Positions 6,715 to 14,203 are shown, counted from the stretch's first letter. The stretch: DNA of 15,096 nucleotides from DAIDKA01 sp049792815 (GCA_049792815.1 JBARBG010000040.1:1-15096), one strand, 5' to 3'. Notes: generated by a model from the sequence alone, not told the origin. A program made the numbers and translations.

Positions 6715-8151
6715 TCAGGTGGAGCGCGGCAGGGTGAGGGTCGCCTGCAGGCCGCGTTGCGGCAGATTGGCCAGCGTCAGGGCCCCGCCATGGGCCTGGG
6801 CGATATCGCGCGCAATGCACAACCCCAAGCCGGTGCCACCGGTGTCGCGATTGCGCGAGGATTCCACCCGGTAGAACGGTTCGAAGACCCGCGCCAGATG
6901 TTCGGGGGCAATTCCCGGCCCCTGGTCACGGATGTGGATGACCAGCGCGCTGCCATCCTCCAGCTGCACACTGACGCCGCCGCCGAATTTGGTGGCATTG
7001 GAGATGAGATTGGTGAGGCAGCGTTTGAGGGCCATGGGCTTGCCGGCATACAGCAGCCGCGCCCGGCCCTGAACCTGGAACGGGGCCCCCATCTCCGCGA
7101 ACTCGCCCTGCAGGGTCACCAGCAACTGATTGATGTCCACGGCCTCGGCCGGTTCATCGTCATTGAGACCGCGCAGCAGCGTCAGCGCGCCGTTCACCAT
7201 GGTTTCCATTTCATCCAGGTCGCGCTCCACGCGCGACTGCAGGTCCGGATCATTGAGCGTCGCCATCCGCAGGCGCAGCCGCGTCAGGGGAGTTTTCAGA
7301 TCATGGGACATGGCGGCGACCACGCGCGTGCGACTGTCCACGTGGCGCTGCATGCGCTCCTGCATGGTATTGAAGGCACGGGCCGCTTCGCGAACCTCCC
7401 GCGAGCCGTGCACCAGAAGAGGCGGCTGGCGCAGATCACGGCCCACGGCCTCGGCGGCGCGCGCCAGCGCGGACAACGGCCGGGTGATGCCACGCGTCAC
7501 GGCATACAGCGCGATGCCGATGAGCGCGGCGAGCAGCAGCAGGTTGAACAGCAGCGAACGCGGCAATGGCGCGACGCGCTGCCCCTGCGCCAGCCGGAAC
7601 AGCAGTTTGTCGCCGCCGGGCACACCCACGCTCACATCAAACTGTTGACCGCCGCGCTCAAACGCTTCGGCACCCGGCCGGCTCAAGGTCAGGGCGGCCT
7701 TTGTAAGGTCGGTAGTGGGCGTGACGGAAACCTGGTAGCCGGGGCCGAACACGAAGCGCAGCTGATCTTCCAGCGACTGCCTGAAATCCGGTATCGGCGT
7801 GGGCAGACCCGGCGGCTCGAACAGCGGTTCGAGCGCGGGTCCCGGTGGGGGTCGCGGCCTGCGAAAGCCCGACCGCGGCCAATTCTGCAGCAGCGAGCTG
7901 GCCGCAGTACGCTCGGCGGGCTCCAACAGCTGCATGGAGGCGGTCATGTCCACCACGCGCCGCGACCACTCGCGCACCGAGGCCTGCACCAGGGTGCGAT
8001 CGCGCTCGCGGGTCACCAGGAACAGCGAGATCAGCGTCGCCGCCACCACGCCGATGAACACGGCGACGAACAGCTGACCGTAGAGGGAACGCGGCCAGAA
8101 GGACAGGCGCCAGCTTCTGGCCTGCAAAGTGACTTCAGGCGGTATCGACAC
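6715..8151 (-). CDS. Two-component sensor histidine kinase (EnvZ-like architecture)
   Basis: This inner-membrane sensor autophosphorylates on histidine and passes phosphate to the regulator encoded just upstream. With the GTG at 8151 it has 478 residues. TM1 is at about 24-46, a periplasmic loop at about 47-196, TM2 at about 197-218, then a HAMP linker. The HisKA motif MSHDLKTPLTR carries H283. The ATPase domain has an N box (NLISNATKFGG) at 381-391, a G1 box (DQGPGI) at 409-414, an F box (FEPFYR) and a G2 box (GTGLGL) at 439-444. The loop contains a proline-rich stretch at about 98-120. The chosen start overlaps the regulator gene by 17 bp. An ATG at 8211 would give 498 residues and a longer overlap, and no ribosome binding site settles the choice. 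The signal is unknown. Confidence 0.93.
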   Translation of the reverse strand: MSIPPEVTLQARSWRLSFWPRSLYGQLFVAVFIGVVAATLISLFLVTRERDRTLVQASVREWSRRVVDMTASMQLLEPAERTAASSLLQNWPRSGFRRPRPPPGPALEPLFEPPGLPTPIPDFRQSLEDQLRFVFGPGYQVSVTPTTDLTKAALTLSRPGAEAFERGGQQFDVSVGVPGGDKLLFRLAQGQRVAPLPRSLLFNLLLLAALIGIALYAVTRGITRPLSALARAAEAVGRDLRQPPLLVHGSREVREAARAFNTMQERMQRHVDSRTRVVAAMSHDLKTPLTRLRLRMATLNDPDLQSRVERDLDEMETMVNGALTLLRGLNDDEPAEAVDINQLLVTLQGEFAEMGAPFQVQGRARLLYAGKPMALKRCLTNLISNATKFGGGVSVQLEDGSALVIHIRDQGPGIAPEHLARVFEPFYRVESSRNRDTGGTGLGLCIARDIAQAHGGALTLANLPQRGLQATLTLPRST

Positions 8152-8866
8152 CAACGCCAATGACGTACCCCTCTCCGTAAACCGTCTTGATGATCTGCGA
8201 CGCGCGTGCATCGTCGCCCAGCAGCTGGCGCAGCCGGCTCACGCGCACGTCGATGCTGCGGTCCTGCGGATCGGCCTCGCGGCCGCGCAGCAACGTGGCC
8301 AGCTGTGAGCGCGACAGCACCCGGCTGGGCGAACCCAGCAGCACGGTCAGCAGCCGGTACTCGGCGCCACTGAGCGCCACCGAGGTACCCTCGGTATCAA
8401 TCAGGGTACGGGTAGTTGTGTTGAGCTGCCAGCCGCCGAAACGGAAAGTGCGCACTGCGGCCGAATCCGGATCGCGCGGCGCATGAGCCGCGCGCCGCAG
8501 CACGGCCTTGATGCGCACCAGCAGTTCACGCGGGTTGAAGGGTTTGGGCAGATAGTCATCGGCGCCGACTTCCAATCCGACGATGCGGTCCACGTCCTCA
8601 GCGCGCGCGGTCAGCATGATGATCGGCACCTGCGAGTGCCGACGCAGTTCGCGGCACAGCGCCAGACCATCGTCACCGGGCAGCATCAGGTCGAGCACGA
8701 TCAGATCGAAGTGACCTTGCTGCAATGCGGCATTCATGGCCTTGCCATCGGCCACGGGAGTGGTCCGAAAGCCATTGGTCTCGAGATACTTGGCGAGCAA
8801 CGCGCGGATCTCACGATCATCATCAACAATGAGGATATGAGGTTGGTCGGTCATGGCCTGGGGCAT
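8135..8866 (-). CDS. OmpR/PhoB-family response regulator
   Basis: This cytoplasmic transcription factor is activated by phosphorylation from the kinase downstream. The 243-residue product has a receiver domain at about 9-123 with acidic residues D15-D17, phospho-acceptor D59 (VLDLMLPG), T86 (MLTAR) and K108 (PKPF), all as expected. A winged-helix OmpR-type effector follows at about 137-235 with LSGAEYRLLTVLL, SRSQLATLL, RSIDVRVSRLR and TVYGEGYVI. The ATG at 8866 is used. A second in-frame ATG at 8854 (MTDQPHILIVDDD) is equally typical for the family and neither has a clear ribosome binding site. The 3' end overlaps the kinase gene. It is divergent from the Gly-rich lipoprotein gene, a natural candidate target. 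Confidence 0.95.
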   Translation of the reverse strand: MPQAMTDQPHILIVDDDREIRALLAKYLETNGFRTTPVADGKAMNAALQQGHFDLIVLDLMLPGDDGLALCRELRRHSQVPIIMLTARAEDVDRIVGLEVGADDYLPKPFNPRELLVRIKAVLRRAAHAPRDPDSAAVRTFRFGGWQLNTTTRTLIDTEGTSVALSGAEYRLLTVLLGSPSRVLSRSQLATLLRGREADPQDRSIDVRVSRLRQLLGDDARASQIIKTVYGEGYVIGVGVDTA

Positions 8867-8870
8867 CCAT

Positions 8871-8890
8871 TTGTAAGAGATTGTTCAATA
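8871..8890. promoter_or_regulatory. Tandem 10-bp half-repeats, possible response-regulator site
   Basis: TTGTAAGAGA and TTGTTCAATA stand head to tail at exactly 10-bp spacing (6 of 10 identical) immediately upstream of the response regulator gene. OmpR-family regulators commonly bind direct repeats with about one helical turn of spacing. The site is degenerate and only two repeats are seen, so this is tentative. Confidence 0.25.
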
Positions 8891-8949
8891 CACAGCCTGC
8901 AGCGAAGGTGGGTCTACACTTTTGCGTCCAACGCACGACCCATCCAAAC

Positions 8950-8953
8950 GGAG
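8950..8953 (+). promoter_or_regulatory. Ribosome binding site selecting a TTG start for the lipoprotein
   Basis: GGAG is followed by seven bases and a TTG at 8961. The upstream in-frame ATG at 8922 has no such site and would add 13 polar, basic residues before the signal peptide. The TTG therefore gives the better gene model. A -10-like TACACT at 8915-8920 lies upstream but lacks a -35. Confidence 0.5.
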
Positions 8954-8960
8954 ACAACAA

Positions 8961-9599
8961 TTGTCACGATTGAGTTGCATCCTATCAGTACTTTTTCTCA
9001 ACACCGTGGGCGCGGCGCTGGGCGGCTGCGCCACGACGCTGGCGTCCCGGGCACCCCGCGACGTTGACCTGAGCGGAGAGTGGCAGATCGACCTGGCGTT
9101 GAGTGACTTTCCCCAAGAAGCGGTGCCGATACAGCCGGCGGGCGGCGAGGTCGCCGATGCTGCAGGCGGCCGCGGGGGCGGGCGCCGCGGTGGTCGCGGG
9201 GGCGGCCTGTTTGGCGGCATGCCACAGGGCGGTCCGGGCGGCAACAGCCGCGGCGATCTTCCGGAACATCACTTCGCGATGCCACCCCATCTGTCCATCA
9301 GCCAGAGCGCGACCGGCCTCTCCGTCAATATCACGATGCAGGACGGCAAACACCTCCTCAACCGTTACCTCGCCGGTGTTGCGAGTGTCGTGACCACGAC
9401 GCGCGGCCCGGCAAACCGGACACTGGGCTGGGACGGCGATAGTTTCCTGATCCGCACCATGGTGGGCGACAAGGGTCCGCGCTCCGATGTGCGTTATTCG
9501 CTGGACCGTGATGGGACGCTGTCGGTCACTTCGACCATCACGAACTCCGGAATTTATGATTTCCAGTACACCCTGGAATACGACCGCGTCACGCCCTGA
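8961..9599 (+). CDS. Putative lipoprotein with a Gly/Arg-rich block, unknown function
   Basis: From the TTG start the product has 212 residues. It opens with a lipoprotein-type signal: R3, a hydrophobic core at 6-20, and a lipobox LGGC with C23 as the lipidated cysteine. Residue +2 is Ala, not Asp, which by the Lol rule favours the outer membrane. A mature segment with SGEWQID (38-44) is followed by a low-complexity stretch at 69-94 containing 16 Gly and 4 Arg in 26 residues. The C-terminal part (about 108-212) looks like a beta-rich domain, with alternating strands such as LSVNITM, NRTLGWDG, RYSLDRDGTLSVTSTI and FQYTLEYDRV. I do not recognise a named family. It is divergent from the two-component genes and convergent with miaE, whose stop is 3 bp away. 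Confidence 0.75.
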   Translation: MSRLSCILSVLFLNTVGAALGGCATTLASRAPRDVDLSGEWQIDLALSDFPQEAVPIQPAGGEVADAAGGRGGGRRGGRGGGLFGGMPQGGPGGNSRGDLPEHHFAMPPHLSISQSATGLSVNITMQDGKHLLNRYLAGVASVVTTTRGPANRTLGWDGDSFLIRTMVGDKGPRSDVRYSLDRDGTLSVTSTITNSGIYDFQYTLEYDRVTP

Positions 9600-9602
9600 A
9601 CC

Positions 9603-10196
9603 CTACGGCGGGCCGGAGTGGAAGCGGAACTGATCATCCGGCTGCGTGGCCAGCTGCGCTTCGCGCTGCGCCAGCACCGCAAGCCGTGCGCGCCAGTTGA
9701 GGCCGGCCGCCGCGGCCGCCTGCTGGCCTAAGCGCAGATACAGCTGGAAGTGACGCGCCTCGGCGCGCTGCAGCTGGTCATAGAAGCGGTTCAGTGGCGC
9801 CGAGAGCCTTGGCGCGAGTGCGGCGAAGCGTTCGGCAGAGCGCGCCTCGATCAAGGCGCCGGTCAGCAGCAGGTCCAGTTTGCGCTCCGGCTCAGCGGTC
9901 TTCGACAACGCGCGCAAACCACCGGCGTAGCGCCCGGGCTTGGCGCGCACGAAGGGCACGGCCAGCTCCTGCATCAGCGACTGCACCTGTTCGAAGTGCC
10001 GCAACTCCTCGCGCGCCAGGCGCGACAGCGCGCGGGTGAGCTCGGTGTCTTCGGGGTAGGCGAAGATCAGCGCCACCGCCGTAGAGGCCGCCTTCTTCTC
10101 GCAACTGAGGTGGTCGACCAGCAGTTCCTGCCAGCGCTCGCAGGCGGCCATGACCCAGTCTTGCGGGGTCGGCGCGAGCAGGATCTGCTCACTCAT
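9603..10196 (-). CDS. miaE: tRNA-(ms2io6A37) hydroxylase
   Basis: MiaE is an oxygen-dependent diiron enzyme that hydroxylates the isopentenyl side chain of ms2i6A at position 37 of tRNAs reading codons that start with U. The 197-residue protein shows the full ferritin-like ligand set: E33, E64-xx-H67, E117 and E146-xx-H149. The surrounding sequence (DHLSCEKKAAS, REELRHFEQV, EARSAERF, AEARHFQLY) and length fit the family. The start ATG overlaps the stop of the upstream kinase gene as ATGA, so the two are translationally coupled. It is the last gene of the purF-linked run, and its stop lies 3 bp from the convergent lipoprotein gene. MiaA and MiaB, needed to make its substrate, are not in this window. 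Confidence 0.93.
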   Translation of the reverse strand: MSEQILLAPTPQDWVMAACERWQELLVDHLSCEKKAASTAVALIFAYPEDTELTRALSRLAREELRHFEQVQSLMQELAVPFVRAKPGRYAGGLRALSKTAEPERKLDLLLTGALIEARSAERFAALAPRLSAPLNRFYDQLQRAEARHFQLYLRLGQQAAAAAGLNWRARLAVLAQREAQLATQPDDQFRFHSGPP

Positions 10197-11461
10197 GCCG
10201 CCCGTTCCCGCGCCTTGAGCCCGGCGAGGGTCTCACCGATGGCCTGGGCAGCCTGCTGCGCCGATTCGAAGCGGTCCGCGGGATCCTTCGCCAGCAGTTT
10301 GTGCAGCAGCGGCTGCAGGTCCGCTTGGGCTTCGGGCAACTGCGGCAGCGGCGCCTTGCGGTGCAGGTAGATGATGGCCATCGGATTCTCGGCCACGTAG
10401 GGCTTACGACCGGTGAGCATTTCAAACAGGATGACCCCCAGGCTGTACAGGTCGCTGCGCACGTCGATGGGCTCGCCATGCCCCTGCTCCGGACTCATGT
10501 AGTGCGGGGTGCCGATGATCTGGCCGGCATCGGTGATGCTGGCCTCCAGGGCCGCATCCTTGGCCAGGCCGAAGTCGATGAGCGCCACGCCGCCGTTTCG
10601 CCGCAGCATGACATTCGCGGGCTTGAGGTCCCGGTGCAGCACACCGGTGGCATGCACCGCGGCCAGACCCAGTGCGATGGCCTGTGCCAACTGCAGTGCC
10701 TCGATGGCCCGCAGCGGTGATCGCAGACGGTGCCGCAGGTCGCCGGCATCAAAGTACTCCATGATCATGTAGGCATGTTCATCGCTGATCCCCAGGTCGT
10801 GGACCTTCACCACGTAGCCGGGGGCGACGCGTTGCGCCATGTCGTGCTCCTGCAGCAGCCGCCGGAAGGCGTGATCCAGATCCGCATCGGTGTTCACATC
10901 GCGCGCGACTTTTATCGCCACCAGCTCCCCGCGGGCGTCGCTCTCGGCGACATGCAGCTCGGCGAAGTGCCCGGTGGCGAGCGTCCTGATGCGTCGGTAG
11001 CCCGGGATGCGTGCGCCACTGAAGCGCTGTTCCTGTGCAATCTCACCCGAGTGATGCCGCTGCGCGCGCGCGCCGGACTGCAGCGCGGCGGCGCCGGCAA
11101 TCGCCGCCAGCAAGGCATCCGACAGACCCTCGCTGCGACCCACGGCGGCGCAGGCCCCGGCGTTGAGGGCGGCCTCGCACAGGGCATCGCCGGTGTGCTC
11201 GGCCAGAAATATCACCGGCGCGAATCCGACCCGCACCGTGAGGCGCTTGAGCTCCTCGATGCTGCGCGTTTCGCCCCCGCGATCGCACCAGGCATGATCC
11301 AGCATGACCACATCGAAGCCCTGCGCACGCAGCGCCTCGGGGAGCGGTCCGTGTTGCATCGGGTTGTAGGCAATGACCTGTGAGTCGAGCCAGCGGATCT
11401 CGACACTGCTGCGCAGCTGCGCCTGCAGTGCAGGGTCATCGCCGATCACAAAAAGGCGCAT
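10193..11461 (-). CDS. Receiver-like domain fused to a eukaryotic-type Ser/Thr protein kinase
   Basis: The 422-residue protein is predicted soluble. Residues 1-125 resemble a response-regulator receiver: D8/D9, then D55 in VVMLDHAW, then PVIFLAEH. The usual Thr/Ser is Ala (A87) and the usual Lys is replaced near R109, so classic phosphotransfer signalling may be lost or changed. Residues 156-415 form a PknB-type kinase with VAIK (K185), E206, HRDLKPAN at 277-284 (D279, K281, N284), DFG at 297-299 and GTPHYMSPEQ at 318-327. The Gly-rich loop is degenerate: two of three glycines are Ala (A163, A168), leaving G165. The other catalytic residues are intact, so activity is likely. No transmembrane helix or PASTA repeats are present. 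It follows the glycerate kinase gene by 9 bp and overlaps miaE by 4 bp. No Shine-Dalgarno site is seen. Substrates are unknown. Confidence 0.9.
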   Translation of the reverse strand: MRLFVIGDDPALQAQLRSSVEIRWLDSQVIAYNPMQHGPLPEALRAQGFDVVMLDHAWCDRGGETRSIEELKRLTVRVGFAPVIFLAEHTGDALCEAALNAGACAAVGRSEGLSDALLAAIAGAAALQSGARAQRHHSGEIAQEQRFSGARIPGYRRIRTLATGHFAELHVAESDARGELVAIKVARDVNTDADLDHAFRRLLQEHDMAQRVAPGYVVKVHDLGISDEHAYMIMEYFDAGDLRHRLRSPLRAIEALQLAQAIALGLAAVHATGVLHRDLKPANVMLRRNGGVALIDFGLAKDAALEASITDAGQIIGTPHYMSPEQGHGEPIDVRSDLYSLGVILFEMLTGRKPYVAENPMAIIYLHRKAPLPQLPEAQADLQPLLHKLLAKDPADRFESAQQAAQAIGETLAGLKARERAA

Positions 11462-11470
11462 GTGGCAATT

Positions 11471-12697
11471 CTAACGCATGGGCGCGGGCAGGCCGTTGCG
11501 CTCACACCAGCTGTGGGCCCGGGCGCTGGAGAGTTTCAGACCCACCACCAGATCCCCGACGTTGGTGCCGGTGGGCCCGGTATGGATCAGATCGCCCGCC
11601 GCCGCCAGGGCGCATTGGGAGTCCGCGGCCGCGAGGCTCTGGTCCACGTCGAGCCCTGCCACAGTGACCCGGGCGCAGGTCTCTCCGTCCACCAGGGCAC
11701 CCGCATCATCGGTCGGCCCGTCGGTACCATCGGTGCCTGCGGCCAGGAACAGCAGATCCTCCTGGCCTGCGATGAGGCGCGCCGCGGCCAGCGCCAGATG
11801 CTGGTTGCGGCCGCCCTGCCCCGGGTTTGGCGGCAGTCGCACCACCGACTCCCCGCCCCAGACGCACACTTCGGCGCCACTCAAGTACAGCTCATGGGTC
11901 AGGCGCACCGCCAACCGGTCGGCATCGCCCGCGAATCGCCCATCGCTGATCCAGCTGCGCAGCGCCACGGCGCGCGCCGCCACCGCCTGCATGGCATCCT
12001 CGATGCGCGCGATGATGCGCCGGGTCACCCGGTCGCCCGCCGCGCGCGGGACGGGCCCGAGCAGACCGCTGCCGATGAGCGCCGGGTCATCGCCGGGAAC
12101 ATCCGAGACGAACAGCGCCAGTGCCGCGCGGTCCTTGAGGCAGGCCGTCAGGCCGCCGCCCTTGAGGCGCGAGATCCGGCGCCGCCGTGCATTCAACTCG
12201 GCGATGTCCTCACCGCTTGCCAGGCCCGCGGCATTCAGCCGCCGCAGCTCCTGCAGGCTCGCGCCCGGAACCAGGACTTCCACCAAACTGGAGGCACCCC
12301 CGGACACCAGGAATACCGGCGTTGCTGCCGCGGGCAGTTGCGCGACGTACTCACACAGGCGCTGCCCGGCGCTAAGCGAGCGCTGATCAGGCATGGGGTG
12401 GCTGCTCTCGATGACCTCGACTCCCGCAAGAGCCCGCACCCCGGCTTCCAGATGGCCATCCTTGGCGATGATGAGCGTGCGCTGGATGCGATCGCCCAGT
12501 GCGTCGTGCGCGCCCAGAGCCATGGCGCCGGCCGCCTTGCCCACGGCCGCGACCTGGCACGGCCCGACCACGCGGCCCTCGGCGAGCAGCGACTTCAGGG
12601 TATCGGCGGTACGGCGACGCCCATCAACGGCGGCCAGGCCGGCCCGCAGCAGTTCCAGTAGCAGCTGACGGCGCGGATCGGTTCCGGCCGCGTTCAC
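11471..12697 (-). CDS. Type-2 glycerate kinase (DUF4147/MOFRL family)
   Basis: This family phosphorylates D-glycerate, usually to 2-phosphoglycerate, feeding carbon from glyoxylate, hydroxypyruvate or tartrate breakdown into glycolysis. Members are often named gckA or ttuD, and some are mislabelled hydroxypyruvate reductase. The 408-residue protein has an N-terminal DUF4147 domain with VGKAAGAMA (52-60), SHPMPD (99-104), SGGASSL (132-138), LKGGGL (178-183) and SDVPGDD (198-204). The C-terminal MOFRL domain has GGRNQHLAL (295-303), GTDGTDGPTDDAGA (321-334) and TGPTGTNVGDL (373-383). The GTG start overlaps the purF stop as GTGA, which fixes the start and indicates coupling. It is placed inside the purF operon, an uncommon position that might link glycerate use to serine/glycine supply for purines; that link is inference. 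Confidence 0.92.
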   Translation of the reverse strand: MNAAGTDPRRQLLLELLRAGLAAVDGRRRTADTLKSLLAEGRVVGPCQVAAVGKAAGAMALGAHDALGDRIQRTLIIAKDGHLEAGVRALAGVEVIESSHPMPDQRSLSAGQRLCEYVAQLPAAATPVFLVSGGASSLVEVLVPGASLQELRRLNAAGLASGEDIAELNARRRRISRLKGGGLTACLKDRAALALFVSDVPGDDPALIGSGLLGPVPRAAGDRVTRRIIARIEDAMQAVAARAVALRSWISDGRFAGDADRLAVRLTHELYLSGAEVCVWGGESVVRLPPNPGQGGRNQHLALAAARLIAGQEDLLFLAAGTDGTDGPTDDAGALVDGETCARVTVAGLDVDQSLAAADSQCALAAAGDLIHTGPTGTNVGDLVVGLKLSSARAHSWCERNGLPAPMR

Positions 12698-14199
12698 CGG
12701 ACGACGCGCAGCGGCCCACGGCGCTCGTCACGACGCAGCGCCTTGGCGGCATCGGAGCGTTCGTGCTGCAGGCGCTGCAGATACTCCGGTGTCACATCCC
12801 CGGTGATATAGGAACCGGAGAAGCAGGAGGTATCAAATTCGGTGATCTTGGCGTTGTCGTGCAGACAGGCCGCGACCAGGTCCGGCAGGTCCTGATAGAT
12901 CAGCCAGTCGGCGCCGATGACGGCTTCGATTTCCTGATCGGTGCGGCCACTGGCCACCAGTTCGCTGGCGGCCGGCATGTCGATGCCGTAGACATTCGGG
13001 AAGCGCACCGGCGGCGCGGCCGATGCGAAGTACACCTTGCGGGCACCGGCCTCGCGCGCCAGCTCGACGATCTGCGCCGAAGTGGTGCCGCGCACGATCG
13101 AATCATCCACCAGCAGCACGGTCTTGCCGCGAAACTCCATGTCCACCGCATTCAACTTGCGCCGTACGGACTTCTCGCGCATTTCCTGGCCCGGCATGAT
13201 GAAGGTGCGGCCGATGTAGCGGTTCTTGGTGAAGCCCTCGCGATATTTCAGGCCCAGCCGCTGCGCCAGCTGCAACGCCGCGGTGCGGCTGGTATCAGGA
13301 ATGGGGATGACCACATCGATGTCGTGATCGGGTCGCAGCCGCAGGATCTTCTCGGCGAGCCTGTCGCCCATGCGCATGCGGGCGCGATACACGGAGATGT
13401 TGTCCATGATCGAGTCCGGGCGGGCGAAGTACACGTACTCGAAAATGCATGGCGTGTGCTGCACGCTCGCCACCAGCTGCTGGGAATGCAGTCGTCCCTG
13501 CTCGTCAATGAATACGGCCTCACCCGGACCGATGTCGCGCACCATCTGGAAGGACGACATGTCCAGCGCGACGCTTTCCGAAGCCAGCATCCACTCCGAA
13601 CCCTTGGCCGTCTCGCGCCGACCCAGCACCAGCGGCCGGATGCCGTTGGGATCGCGGAACCCCAAAATGCCGTGGCCGATGACCATGGCAATGACCGCGT
13701 AGCCCCCGCGGCAGCGACGATAGACCGCGTTCAGGGCGGCGAAAATATCGCCGGCGGTGACGCGCGGGGTTCCGACGCGCTGCAGCTCCGAGGCAAAGAC
13801 ATTGAGCAGCACCTCGGAGTCCGAGGTCGTGTTCAGGTGCCTGCGATCCTCGCGGATCAGCACATCGGCCAGTTCCGCGGCGTTGGTGAGGTTGCCGTTA
13901 TGCGCCAGGCAGATGCCGTACGGCGCATTGACGTAGAAGGGTTGCGCCTCGGTGGCGCCATCGGCGCCCGCGGTGGGGTAACGCACGTGGCCGACCCCCA
14001 TGTCGCCCCGCAATTCCAGCATGTCGTGCTGCTGGAACGCATCGCGCACCAGGCCGCTGCCCTTGCGGATGAACAGCGCACCCCCGGCGGCCGTGGCGAT
14101 GCCGGCCGCGTCCTGGCCGCGATGCTGCAGCACCGTCAGCGCATCGTACAGCCGCTGATTGACGGGACTGGTGCCGACGATACCAACTATTCCGCACAT
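12694..14199 (-). CDS. purF: Amidophosphoribosyltransferase
   Basis: PurF makes 5-phosphoribosylamine from PRPP and glutamine, the first committed step of purine synthesis in the cytosol. The 501-residue product (E. coli 505) starts MCGIVGIVG, so C2 becomes the N-terminal nucleophile of the glutaminase domain after Met removal, with no propeptide. Further glutaminase motifs are HRGQDAAG (26-33), GHVRYPTAG (70-78) and AHNGNL (99-104). The phosphoribosyltransferase domain carries the PRPP loop VLLVDDSIVRGTT at 361-373. The start is supported by GGAG eight bases upstream and by the need for Cys at position 2; a longer frame reaching 14349 is not biologically sensible. It follows cvpA by 4 bp and overlaps the glycerate kinase start. 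The dedD-cvpA-purF order is the E. coli arrangement. Confidence 0.98.
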   Translation of the reverse strand: MCGIVGIVGTSPVNQRLYDALTVLQHRGQDAAGIATAAGGALFIRKGSGLVRDAFQQHDMLELRGDMGVGHVRYPTAGADGATEAQPFYVNAPYGICLAHNGNLTNAAELADVLIREDRRHLNTTSDSEVLLNVFASELQRVGTPRVTAGDIFAALNAVYRRCRGGYAVIAMVIGHGILGFRDPNGIRPLVLGRRETAKGSEWMLASESVALDMSSFQMVRDIGPGEAVFIDEQGRLHSQQLVASVQHTPCIFEYVYFARPDSIMDNISVYRARMRMGDRLAEKILRLRPDHDIDVVIPIPDTSRTAALQLAQRLGLKYREGFTKNRYIGRTFIMPGQEMREKSVRRKLNAVDMEFRGKTVLLVDDSIVRGTTSAQIVELAREAGARKVYFASAAPPVRFPNVYGIDMPAASELVASGRTDQEIEAVIGADWLIYQDLPDLVAACLHDNAKITEFDTSCFSGSYITGDVTPEYLQRLQHERSDAAKALRRDERRGPLRVVR

Positions 14200-14203
14200 G
14201 CCA

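Noticed and set aside
6757..8163. 468-codon open frame antisense to the histidine kinase gene
   Set aside because: It mirrors the kinase gene, has no domain signal and is explained by high third-position GC in the sense gene.
10193..11461. Kinase gene as a pseudogene because of the degenerate Gly-rich loop
   Set aside because: All other catalytic residues are intact, the frame is full length and the overlaps with neighbours are exact.
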